Under the pieces are notes generated by a model. The model was given only the letters and a program-made list of their open reading frames with translations, had not been told where the DNA came from and did no database searches. Positions 6,529 through 13,018 of a stretch of 13,389 nucleotides of DNA are shown here, piece by piece; positions within the stretch are counted from its first letter, which is position 1, and the number at the start of each line of letters is the position of its first letter. Where the stretch lies: the NCBI RefSeq assembly GCF_014287875.1, contig NZ_JACOPN010000016.1, forward strand, positions 1 to 13,389. The letters run 5' to 3'. The position numbers and the translations under genes are program-made. The stretch comes from Flintibacter faecis. Lineage in GTDB: Bacteria > Bacillota > Clostridia > Oscillospirales > Oscillospiraceae.

Positions 6529-7902
6529 ATGGCAGATGATAAAACCACAAAAACGCCGGAACAGCCGGTAACGGATAGCGGGCCGGGCAAGGAAACGCCT
6601 CCCGCTCCCCCAAAAGAGCCGGAGAAGGTTTCCGTTTCTCCGGAGCCGGAAAAAAAGACGGAACCGGAGGTAAAGAACCCGCAGGTTTCCGTCTATAACT
6701 TCGCTGAAATTATGAAGGAAAAGAAGGTCGAGGAACGGGCGGCAGCTCCCAGCGGGGAAAAGCCTGCCCCGGCAAAAACGGAAAAACCGGAAAAGCAGCC
6801 GGAGGCTCCGAAGAAAGCGGAGGAAAAACCCAAAGAGCCGGAACAGCCGAAGCGCCGGGGCCGTCCCCCGAAAGCAGATAAGGACAAGGCCGCAACCCCG
6901 AAGTCCGAAGCTCCCGCACAGAAACCGGAAAATGCGGTCAAAAAGGAACCGGAGAAAAAAACGGCGCCAACGGTACAGGCTGCTCCCGCTCCGAAGGAAC
7001 CCGAAAAACCGAAGGATGCACCACGCCGGGGCAAGGAACAGATCGTCTATATCAAGCTGAACGAGCTTCACGCCTTCAAGAACCATCCCTTTGAGGTTCG
7101 GGATGATGAAGAAATGCGGGCTATGGTGTCCAGCGTCAAGGACAAGGGCGTGACCCAGCCCGCTATCGTCCGTCCCCGTGAGGATGGCGGCTATGAGATC
7201 GTGTCCGGCCACCGCCGCCAGAAGGCCAGCGAGCTTGCCGGATATGCGGATATGCCCTGTATTGTTCGCAATCTGACGGACGATGAAGCCATCACGCAGA
7301 TGGTCGAGGACAATCTCAACCAGCGTGAAGAAATCCTCCCCAGTGAGCGGGCCAAAGCCTTGAAAATGCAGCTTGAGGCCATCAAGCACCAGGGCTCCCG
7401 CACTTCGGGCCAGATTGACCCGAAGGACGCAGGAAAACGCTCCAACGAAATTGTAGCCGAGCGCAATAAGATGGCGGTCAAGCAGGTGCAGCGGTATATC
7501 CGGCTCAATGAGCTGGTTCCCGACCTGATGAAGCTGATGGATGAAAAAAAGCTGGGCTTTACTACGGCGGTGGAGCTTTCCTATATCGGCAAGAAGAACC
7601 AGAACTATATCGCCGTCGCCATTGACAGCCAGCAGTCCTCGCCTTCACAGGCGCAGGCAAAGCGTATGCGTGAGCTGGACGAAAAGAAGCTGCTCAACGG
7701 GGATGTGATCGACGGCATTATGATGGAGGACAAAAAGGAGGTAGACAAAGTGATTTTGACAGGTGCGGAACTGAGCAAGTATTTCGGCAAGGAAACTACG
7801 CCGAGGGAAATGAAGGACCAGATCATCAAGCTGCTGGACGACTGGAAGGGTCAGCAGAAGGAACATGAAAAGCCGGAGAAGAAAACCGAACAGGAAAAGT
7901 AA
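6529..7902 (+). CDS. parB: ParB/Spo0J-family partition protein with a long disordered N-terminus
   Basis: 457 residues. Residues 1 to about 167 are Pro/Lys/Glu/Ala-rich and low in complexity. They contain an isolated hydrophobic stretch SVYNFAEIM (54-62) and an AT-hook-like KRRGRPPK (108-115). Residues about 170-270 are the ParB N-terminal CTP-binding domain, with GHRRQKA (227-233) for the usual GERR box and DNLNQREE (261-268) for ENLQRED. Residues 272 to about 345 hold the helix-turn-helix region that would bind parS (KQVQRYIRL), and the C-terminus is again charged. It is expected to maintain the excised, replicating form of the element or act as a transcription regulator. No ParA gene lies upstream, which is unusual. 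A hairpin-family repeat lies inside the coding sequence at 7403-7425 and another directly after the stop. Confidence 0.9.
   Translation: MADDKTTKTPEQPVTDSGPGKETPPAPPKEPEKVSVSPEPEKKTEPEVKNPQVSVYNFAEIMKEKKVEERAAAPSGEKPAPAKTEKPEKQPEAPKKAEEKPKEPEQPKRRGRPPKADKDKAATPKSEAPAQKPENAVKKEPEKKTAPTVQAAPAPKEPEKPKDAPRRGKEQIVYIKLNELHAFKNHPFEVRDDEEMRAMVSSVKDKGVTQPAIVRPREDGGYEIVSGHRRQKASELAGYADMPCIVRNLTDDEAITQMVEDNLNQREEILPSERAKALKMQLEAIKHQGSRTSGQIDPKDAGKRSNEIVAERNKMAVKQVQRYIRLNELVPDLMKLMDEKKLGFTTAVELSYIGKKNQNYIAVAIDSQQSSPSQAQAKRMRELDEKKLLNGDVIDGIMMEDKKEVDKVILTGAELSKYFGKETTPREMKDQIIKLLDDWKGQQKEHEKPEKKTEQEK
7403..7425 (+). repeat. hairpin family, copy inside parB
   Basis: CTTCGGGCCA, loop GAT, TGACCCGAAG: a 10-bp stem with one G-U pair. 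It encodes TSGQIDPK in ParB. It shares shape and core sequence with the three hairpins that follow gene ends. Confidence 0.6.
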
Positions 7903-7909
7903 GCCCAAA

Positions 7910-7932
7910 CTTCGGGTCAGCATGGCCCGAGG
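7910..7932 (+). repeat. hairpin family, copy after parB
   Basis: CTTCGGGTCA, loop GCA, TGGCCCGAGG: a 10-bp stem with two G-U wobbles, starting 7 nt after the parB stop. No T-run follows. Confidence 0.8.
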
Positions 7933-7935
7933 ATT

Positions 7936-7952
7936 GCGGGGCTCTGCCCCGC
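7936..7952 (+). other. GC-rich hairpin
   Basis: GCGGGGC / GCCCCGC, a perfect 7-bp stem with a TCT loop. It lies between the parB hairpin and the large inverted repeat. No poly-T follows. Confidence 0.7.
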
Positions 7953-7960
7953 GCCCCGAA

Positions 7961-8126
7961 GCTCTGGAGATATAAATGATTCCCCGTCGCCAGTTATTCC
8001 GTAGCATAGCCGGGAAAATCAGTCAAGGGCAGCGCCGCCGCAGGCGGTGCCAGAGGCACCCTTGACGGATTTCTCCCGGTTATGCTTTTTCCCGGTCAAG
8101 CGACGGGGATATAAATTCTCCAGAGC
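7961..8126. repeat. large imperfect inverted repeat (structured non-coding region)
   Basis: The left arm 7961-8029 and right arm 8059-8126 are imperfect reverse complements over nearly 70 nt. Matching blocks are GCTCTGGAGA, TCCCCGTCGC, AGCATA(G/A)CCGGGA and GTCAAGGG, separated by short unpaired stretches. The apex holds a separate 8-bp hairpin (8032-8039 with 8043-8050, loop GCA). GATATAAAT occurs as a direct repeat near each end (7969-7977, 8108-8116). No protein-like ORF fits here. It could be an RNA, a centromere for the adjacent ParB, or a replication or transfer origin; the sequence does not decide between them. Confidence 0.75.
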
Positions 8127-8130
8127 CGTT

Positions 8131-8150
8131 CCCCTTCCCGGGGGAAGGGG
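8131..8150. other. perfect GC-rich palindrome
   Basis: CCCCTTCCC (8131-8139) and GGGAAGGGG (8142-8150) are separated by 2 nt. It directly follows the large inverted repeat and completes a run of four stem-loops between parB and the next gene. The remaining stretch 8151-8198 shows no clear promoter. Confidence 0.7.
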
Positions 8151-8211
8151 CGGAGGGGTTGGGCGAACTCTTGCTTTTCCCTAAACCAAAACAGAAATGG
8201 AGGCTCAACCA

Positions 8212-8568
8212 ATGAAACGACCTTTAGCATACCTGACCGCCGCATGGAGCGGCGAGCCGGATGTTGATATGGAGCTGGCGGCCCACTACTGCCGTCTTGC
8301 TTATGAGGCGGGCTTTTCCCCGATCTGCCCGCTCTTGTATCTGCCGCTGTTTTTGAATGACAGCGTTCCCGAGGAACACAAGGCTGGGATTGATATGCGC
8401 CGGGATATGCTGCGGCGCTCCCACACCCTGATTGTCTGCGGCAGCGCTGTGGACGAGGATGTAAAAAATGATATTGCGGTTGCCGGGCGGCTGGGCATTG
8501 CGGCGACCACACTGGAAGGGGTGCTTGCCGTGAAGGGACACGGCACCCCGGGCCATGCCGGACATTAA
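8212..8568 (+). CDS. DUF4406-like (deoxyribosyltransferase-fold) protein
   Basis: 118 residues from ATG 8212, chosen because GGAGG (8199-8203) is 8 nt upstream; the in-frame ATG at 8197 overlaps that SD. It opens with PLAYLTAAWSG, continues with AHYCRLAYEAGFSPICPLLYLP and DMRRDMLRRSHTLIVCG, and ends with a KNDIAVAGRLGI stretch. This order resembles small proteins of the DUF4406/nucleoside 2-deoxyribosyltransferase-like fold that occur in phages and conjugative elements. The substrate is unknown. It overlaps the methyltransferase start by 14 nt, so the two are probably translationally coupled. The fold is an assignment by recognition; the function is not established. Confidence 0.75.
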   Translation: MKRPLAYLTAAWSGEPDVDMELAAHYCRLAYEAGFSPICPLLYLPLFLNDSVPEEHKAGIDMRRDMLRRSHTLIVCGSAVDEDVKNDIAVAGRLGIAATTLEGVLAVKGHGTPGHAGH

Positions 8569-9640
8569 GCTGGGAAGCCTTTTCGACGGGATTGGCGTGT
8601 TCCCTCTGGCTGCTTCCCGGTGCGGTATCCGTCCGGTATGGGCCAGTGAGATTGAAAAAGCGCCCATCTCTATAACCAAAAGGCACTTTCCCGACATGGT
8701 GCATTTGGGGGATATTACGAAGGTGGACGGCGGGAAAATCCCGCCGGTTCATGTAATTACCTTCGGTTCCCCCTGTCAGAACCTTTCTCTGATCGGCAAC
8801 CGCTCCGGTCTTGCCGGGGCAAAATCAAGCCTGTTCTATCAGGCGTTTCGTATCATACAGGAAATGAGGGATGCTACTGATAACCTATATCCAGCTATCG
8901 CTGTTTGGGAAAACGTCATGGGAGCGTTTTCTACAAATGACCGGATGGACTTTAGAGCCGTCTTATCCGCCTTCTCGGACACCGAAGTTCCAATGCCTCC
9001 TTCGGGAAGATGGGGAAACGCCGGAATGGTGCGAGGGGGAACGCCTGATGTGTGCTGGCGACTCATGGACGCCCAGTATTGGGCAGGCTCCCGAAGGCTG
9101 GCACGAAGGCAGCGGATTTTCGTCGTGGCGGATTTTGGAGGCAGACGTGCCGCAGACATACTATTTAAGCCCCGTCCAATGCTCCCACTTCCTCCGCCTT
9201 GCGGAGAGGGCGGGTGGGCCGCCGCCGAAGGAGATCGAACAGCTTCTTTTGAAACAGGGCGGCAGATACCAGTCATCCACCCCTTTCAGTGCTTCCGTAT
9301 GCGGGGAGCGGCAAAAAGGCAGGAAGAAACGGCCTTCCGAAACAGCTTCGGATTACCAACTGACCCTTTTCCCACTCTTTTAGCCAGTGATGTAACGCCC
9401 TTTGCCTTCTGGTATGAGGGCGACCCGAAGGGCGGCTGTATCCGTTTTCTGACGGAAACGGAAAGCGAACGGCTGATGGGGCTGCCAGAGGGCTGGACAA
9501 AGTACGGGGCGGACGGCGTGGAGATCCGGCCTCTGCAACGCTACAAGGCACTGGGAAACGCGATTGCCCTCCCTTGCGCCGATTACATTATGGCCGGGAT
9601 TTATGAGGTGCTGGCTGACCGGGCCGGAAAGGAGGAATGA
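8555..9640 (+). CDS. DNA (cytosine-5) methyltransferase
   Basis: 361 residues. Motif I is GSLFDGIGVFPLAA (7-20), and motif IV is GSPCQNLSLIG with the nucleophile Cys74. The ENV motif is at 119-121 and the motif VIII region is RRQRIFVVADFGG (184-196). The C-terminal motifs LTETESERLMGLPEGW and QRYKALGNAIALP complete the fold. It should methylate cytosines in a site set by the region after motif VIII (about 200-270). Being an orphan enzyme beside ardA, it probably protects the element from host restriction. Motif VIII is spaced oddly: QYW is followed by seven residues before RRQRIF instead of the usual four (GVPQ). A 170-codon ORF overlaps it out of frame at 8871-9383. No SD is seen; coupling to the upstream gene is likely. 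Confidence 0.9.
   Translation: MPDIKLGSLFDGIGVFPLAASRCGIRPVWASEIEKAPISITKRHFPDMVHLGDITKVDGGKIPPVHVITFGSPCQNLSLIGNRSGLAGAKSSLFYQAFRIIQEMRDATDNLYPAIAVWENVMGAFSTNDRMDFRAVLSAFSDTEVPMPPSGRWGNAGMVRGGTPDVCWRLMDAQYWAGSRRLARRQRIFVVADFGGRRAADILFKPRPMLPLPPPCGEGGWAAAEGDRTASFETGRQIPVIHPFQCFRMRGAAKRQEETAFRNSFGLPTDPFPTLLASDVTPFAFWYEGDPKGGCIRFLTETESERLMGLPEGWTKYGADGVEIRPLQRYKALGNAIALPCADYIMAGIYEVLADRAGKEE
8871..9383 (+). CDS. ORF nested out of frame in the methyltransferase gene
   Basis: 170 codons with mixed, protein-like composition: LITYIQLSLFGKTSWERF at the N-terminus, TPKFQCL..DGETPEWCEGE, SWTPSIGQAP, WRILEADVPQTYYLSPVQC and FLRLAERAG. From memory, proteins with the order SLFGKT ... TPEW ... ILE..VP..YYLS..AC..(I/F)LRRA.. 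occur beside or over C5 methyltransferase genes in Firmicutes phages and ICEs; this recall is not a search. The ATG has AGGA 8 nt upstream. Its frame differs from the methyltransferase frame, which also keeps its motifs here, so the stretch may code twice. No function is known to me. It could still be a by-product of the methyltransferase sequence. Confidence 0.5.
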   Translation: MLLITYIQLSLFGKTSWERFLQMTGWTLEPSYPPSRTPKFQCLLREDGETPEWCEGERLMCAGDSWTPSIGQAPEGWHEGSGFSSWRILEADVPQTYYLSPVQCSHFLRLAERAGGPPPKEIEQLLLKQGGRYQSSTPFSASVCGERQKGRKKRPSETASDYQLTLFPLF

Positions 9641-9644
9641 GCCC

Positions 9645-10358
9645 ATGTTTGAAGCCTATATAACCAATACAGCCCTATACCCCTTAATGGGGATTGAGGT
9701 AGGGACAACGGTACATTTCCCCATGACGACACAGGAGTTGCAGGCCGCCCTTGCCAAAATCGGGATAGACGGGAAACGGTACAGCGAAGTGTTCTTTACC
9801 AGCTTTGACAGTGATGTGCTGGGGCTCTACGATTATCTCTACGAATGTGAGAACATCGACGAGCTGAACGAGCTGGGCCACGCCCTGCTGGAAGTACGGG
9901 ATAAGGGCGGACTGGAAACCTTTGAAGCCGCTCTTGTCTTGGGAAACCACACAAGGAGCGTGAAGGATTTGATAAACCTGACGCAGAACCTTGACCTTTA
10001 CCGCTTTTACCCGGATATTTCCGATGATGAAGGGCTGGGCCGTCTTTACGCCGACGAGCTTGGGACTATCGACATACCGGAGCACATTCAGAACTACTTC
10101 GATTATGAGGCATACGGGCGGGATGTGCGTATCAACGAGGGCGGCGTATTCGCTCCCGGTGGGTATGTGTCGGCAGTCCCGGAGGGCTTCAAGGAGTATT
10201 ACCACGGGCCGCAGGACATTCCGCCGGAACACCGGATATTTGCCTATCCTGAAAAGGCCGAGCCTGTCCACTCCATTCTCGCTACACTCAAACGGTTTCA
10301 AGAAGCCCCACCCGCTCCGAAAAAGGACAAGGCGGGACCTTCCCATGAAGAACGGTAA
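9645..10358 (+). CDS. ardA: ArdA-like antirestriction protein
   Basis: 237 residues from ATG 9645, with AAGGAGG (9629-9635) 9 nt upstream and only 4 nt after the methyltransferase stop. It is strongly acidic. It opens with MFEAYITNTALYPLMG and contains SVKDLINLTQNLDLYRFYP and IPEHIQNYFDYEAYGRDVR, which are typical of ArdA. ArdA proteins mimic DNA and block type I restriction enzymes in the recipient just after transfer. Tn916 ArdA is 166 residues; this one has an extra C-terminal tail ending in a Lys/Pro-rich stretch. With the methyltransferase it forms an anti-restriction pair. A hairpin-family repeat begins 3 nt after its stop. Confidence 0.88.
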   Translation: MFEAYITNTALYPLMGIEVGTTVHFPMTTQELQAALAKIGIDGKRYSEVFFTSFDSDVLGLYDYLYECENIDELNELGHALLEVRDKGGLETFEAALVLGNHTRSVKDLINLTQNLDLYRFYPDISDDEGLGRLYADELGTIDIPEHIQNYFDYEAYGRDVRINEGGVFAPGGYVSAVPEGFKEYYHGPQDIPPEHRIFAYPEKAEPVHSILATLKRFQEAPPAPKKDKAGPSHEER

Positions 10359-10360
10359 GA

Positions 10361-10383
10361 CTTCGGGCCAGCATGGCCCGAAG
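10361..10383 (+). repeat. hairpin family, copy after ardA
   Basis: CTTCGGGCCA, loop GCA, TGGCCCGAAG: a perfect 10-bp stem starting 3 nt after the ardA stop. No T-run follows. The ATG at 10373 begins in its loop and runs into the stem. Confidence 0.85.
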
Positions 10384-11422
10384 CATGAAGGAGGTGCATA
10401 CCATCAACTATTATCCTATCAATGAAGGAGCCGCCCGCCGGGCAAAGGAAATGAACAGCTTTTCCGACTACAAGGAAGGGAGCGCAACGGCGGAATACCG
10501 GGCAATGGTGGATAAGGCCGCCGCCATAGCCGAACAGCAAAAATCCAGGGTGGACCCCATGTACCATGAGAAGATCGACCATCTGCTGGACACCTACGCC
10601 CGCAAGCTGGCCGAAAACATGAACCAGGGCTTTGCCATTGACGCGAGGGTTCCCTCTGTGATGATCGCCGGACCTGCCAACTTCCCGGTGGGAAAAAAGG
10701 AAAAACAGAACTGGGCCCGAGACAGCAACATGGAGGAATGGCGGTATATTCAAGGGCTGCTGGATAAGATACGCAGCACCGGCATGGGCGGGATCAGTGC
10801 CGATGACCCGGCAGCGATTGAAAAGCTTCAGAAGAAGCTGGACGGGCTGGAACGCTCCCAGCTCATTATGAAGGAGGTCAACGCCTATTACCGCAAGCAT
10901 GGCAAACTGAACGGCTGTGCGCTGCTGTCGCCGGACCAGATCGAAAAGCTGAAAGCAAGCATGGCGTCAAGCTGGCGGAGCGACCCGAGGCCCTTTGAAA
11001 GCTACCAGCTTACCAACAACAATGCGGAGATCCGCCGGGTAAAGGCCCGTATCGAACAGCTTTCCAAACAGGCACAGCAGGAATTTTCCGGCTGGGAGTT
11101 CGATGGGGGCCGTGTGGAAATGAACCGGGAGGACAACCGCTTGCAGGTGTTCTTTGACGGAAAGCCTGACGCGGACACCCGGGCCGAGCTGAAAAGCAGC
11201 GGCTTTCGCTGGGCTCCCAGCGTAGGTGCATGGCAGAGGCAGCTCACGGACAACGCCATCCGGGCGGCTGACCGTTTGGAATGTATCAAGCCGCTGTCCG
11301 GCGAAAAGCCCTCCCGGCTTCAAAAGAAGCCCTCTATCTTGCAGACCATGCGGGAACAGGGCGAAAAAGTCCAGACGGAGCCGGAAAAGAAAGCTCCGTC
11401 CGGCAGGGATGCCGAGCGGTAA
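10373..11422 (+). CDS. conserved ICE protein of unknown function
   Basis: 349 residues from the first ATG. The N-terminal part is mostly helical and charged (NYYPINEGAARRAKEMNSFSDYKEGS...), with a low-hydrophobicity middle. The C-terminus carries FFDGKPDADTRAELKSSGFRWAP followed by GAWQRQLTDNAI. GFRW.P...AWQR is a motif I know from several plasmid and ICE proteins of undefined role. The start is uncertain. ATG 10373 is buried in a hairpin and ATG 10385 has no SD, while AAGGAGG (10388-10394) is ideally spaced for ATC at 10403, after which the protein begins INYYPINE. The coding region itself is secure. A terminator-like hairpin follows the stop. Confidence 0.75.
   Translation: MARSMKEVHTINYYPINEGAARRAKEMNSFSDYKEGSATAEYRAMVDKAAAIAEQQKSRVDPMYHEKIDHLLDTYARKLAENMNQGFAIDARVPSVMIAGPANFPVGKKEKQNWARDSNMEEWRYIQGLLDKIRSTGMGGISADDPAAIEKLQKKLDGLERSQLIMKEVNAYYRKHGKLNGCALLSPDQIEKLKASMASSWRSDPRPFESYQLTNNNAEIRRVKARIEQLSKQAQQEFSGWEFDGGRVEMNREDNRLQVFFDGKPDADTRAELKSSGFRWAPSVGAWQRQLTDNAIRAADRLECIKPLSGEKPSRLQKKPSILQTMREQGEKVQTEPEKKAPSGRDAER
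10388..10394 (+). promoter_or_regulatory. strong SD without a conventional start codon
   Basis: AAGGAGG is followed 8 nt later by in-frame ATC (10403-10405). An in-frame GTG at 10394 overlaps the SD itself. This suggests either an ATC start or a lost ATG. Confidence 0.5.
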
Positions 11423-11423
11423 G

Positions 11424-11450
11424 CCTCGGGCCACATTGGCCCGAGGTTTT
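11424..11450 (+). terminator. hairpin family copy with T-run
   Basis: CCTCGGGCCA, loop CAT, TGGCCCGAGG: a perfect 10-bp stem 1 nt after the stop at 11422, followed by TTTTCTGTT. Of the family it is the only copy that looks like an intrinsic terminator, so pcfB may be partly insulated. The gap to pcfB (11451-11513) holds another GC-rich stretch and the pcfB SD. Confidence 0.75.
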
Positions 11451-11513
11451 CTGTTCCCCGAAACTGTACGGGGGCCTCCCGGATAGCGGGGACCCCGACG
11501 GAAAGGAGGTTTT

Positions 11514-11984
11514 ATGCAGGAAGAAGTAAATCAAAAAACGGTTGCCCTTTCGATCAGGACAACAAAGCTCGCGGGAAAGGTGCTGGCTGCCGCACTTGGA
11601 AAGGTGGCGCGGGCGGTGCAAAAGCACCACCGGAAGGCGCTGACCCCGCAGGGACGCCAGAGTGTAAAAAAGCTGATGAACCACTATGGCGGCAAAAGCG
11701 CCATGCCCTATGTGGGAGCCCCAAAGGATTTTGACCGGATCGCAAAGGAGTTCCATGTGGACTACGCTTTCCATAAAGTGAGCCCCGGTCATTACCTACT
11801 GTTTTTCAAAGCCAATCAGGCGGACGCTATCACGGCGGCCTTCCAGAAGTACAGCGCAAGGGTGCTGAACAAAGAGCAGGACAAGGCTTCCATCCTCGGC
11901 CAGCTTCGGAAATTCACGGAGCAGATCAGGACGCAGGCAAAGGAAAAGCAGCGGACCAGAGAGGCGGTGAAGGACGGACGTTGA
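11514..11984 (+). CDS. pcfB: PcfB-like (DUF3801) conjugation accessory protein
   Basis: 156 residues, basic, preceded by AAGGAGG at 11503-11509 (short 4-nt spacing). Its order TTKLAGKVLAAALGKVARAVQK, LTPQGRQSVKKLMNHYGGKS, DFDRIAKEFHVDYAFHKV and YLLFFKANQADAITAAFQKY fits the PcfB family. In pheromone plasmid pCF10, PcfB works with the coupling protein PcfC and the relaxase in processing and docking transfer DNA. The immediate downstream gene here is the VirD4/PcfC-type coupling protein, whose TTG start overlaps the pcfB stop, as expected for that role. No catalytic motif is seen. Confidence 0.85.
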   Translation: MQEEVNQKTVALSIRTTKLAGKVLAAALGKVARAVQKHHRKALTPQGRQSVKKLMNHYGGKSAMPYVGAPKDFDRIAKEFHVDYAFHKVSPGHYLLFFKANQADAITAAFQKYSARVLNKEQDKASILGQLRKFTEQIRTQAKEKQRTREAVKDGR

Positions 11985-12931
11985 GTGACAAGATTAGAAA
12001 ATATGTGCTCCCAAACCTGCCGTACCTCTTTGTGTTCTGGTTCTTCTCCAAAATCGGGACGGCATACCGGATCGCCCCCGGCACAGACTTCGGGACAAAG
12101 CTCATGGGGATGCTCGATACCTTCCCCAAAGCCTTTGAAACCTACTGGCCGGGGCTGGGAGGTATTGACCTGCTGGTGGGCCTTGCCGGTGCGGCTGGGG
12201 TGTATCTGCTGATACAGTCAAAGATCAGGCAGGCGAAAAAATTCCGGCGGGATGCAGAGTACGGCACTGCCCGCTTTGGAACAAAGGAGGATATAAAGCC
12301 GTTTGTAGACCTTAAATTTCAGAACAATGTCATTCTGACCGGGACGGAGTTCCTTACCATGAACACCCGTCCGAAGATACCCGCCAATGCCCGGAACCTA
12401 AACGCCTGTGTCATCGGATCGTCCGGCTCGGGAAAGACAAGGTTCTGGTTGACCCCGCAGCTCCTTCAAGCCCATTCCTCGTATGTGGTGGTAGACCCAA
12501 AGGGCGGCACTCTCGACCAGTGCGGGCGGTTTCTGCAACGGGAGAAATACAGGGTGCGGGTGTTCAACAGTATCGACTTTTCAAAATCCATGCACTACAA
12601 TCCGCTGGCCTATATCAAGACGGAAAGCGATGTTTTGAAATTTGTTACCGCCCTGATTGCCAACACCAAAGGCGACGGCAAGGAGGGCGACGAGTTCTGG
12701 ACAAAAGCAGAAACCCTCTTGTACTGTGCCCTTGTGGCCTACATCGTCTTTGAGGGGCCGGAGGAAGAACGCAACATGAATACGCTGGTGGAAATGATAA
12801 ACAGCATGGAAGTCCGGGAGGATGACGAAACCTTCAAAAACGCGGTGGACTATATGTTTGACGGGCTGGAACGCCGCAGCCCCCAGCACTTCGCCGTGAG
12901 GCAGTATAAGAAATACAAGCTCGCCAGCGGT
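11981..12931 (+). pseudogene. virD4: VirD4/TraG-type coupling protein, 5' part only
   Basis: Starts at TTG 11981 (overlapping the pcfB stop as TTGA), with AAGGA 7 nt upstream. Residues 11-27 and 59-79 are membrane segments. Walker A GSSGSGKT is at 146-153, and VVDPKGG at 170-176 is the typical following strand. Normal homologs are about 580-600 residues and have GKTAKSILI after LASG, then Walker B in an ADEFAN-type motif. Here homology stops after LASG (residue 317), so Walker B and the rest of the ATPase are missing. The frame continues open into the serine recombinase. The conjugation system is presumably inactive unless the inserted element excises. No other coupling-protein gene is in the window. 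Confidence 0.85.
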
Positions 12932-12991
12932 GTTGTATGCTCTAAAAGACTTCTTAATCAAGCGGTTGGGAAGTCTCTTAGAACACACAAC
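12932..12991. repeat. 22-bp imperfect inverted repeat at the element junction
   Basis: Left arm 12932-12953 and right arm 12970-12991 match at 19 of 22 positions as reverse complements, with a 16-nt spacer. The strongest block is TCTAAAAGACTTC against GAAGTCTCTTAGA. It begins 1 nt after virD4 homology ends and finishes 27 nt before the recombinase ATG. This is the layout expected for a recombinase binding site or an autoregulatory operator. No T-run follows, so it is not a terminator. Confidence 0.85.
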
Positions 12992-13018
12992 CTAAAACCG
13001 AAGAAAAGAGCGCAAGTT

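Noticed and set aside
6441..6539. 32-codon ORF (MAEKGGTSHGG...) leading into parB, possible leader peptide for the terminator at 6471
   Set aside because: No SD before its ATG and no codon bias suggesting attenuation control. Kept only as a remote possibility.
6439..7389. 316-codon minus-strand ORF opposite parB
   Set aside because: Its Arg/Leu/Phe-rich, low-complexity protein is the mirror of the Pro/Glu/Lys codons of parB, and it has no family resemblance or SD.
7961..8126. The large inverted repeat as an insertion sequence or MITE
   Set aside because: No target-site duplication is visible (flanks GAA and CGT), and the arms meet around a structured apex rather than a cargo. Not fully excluded.
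8096..8752. 218-codon minus-strand ORF over the DUF4406-like gene
   Set aside because: It crosses the inverted-repeat region and two well-supported plus-strand genes. Its composition is typical of an antisense frame.
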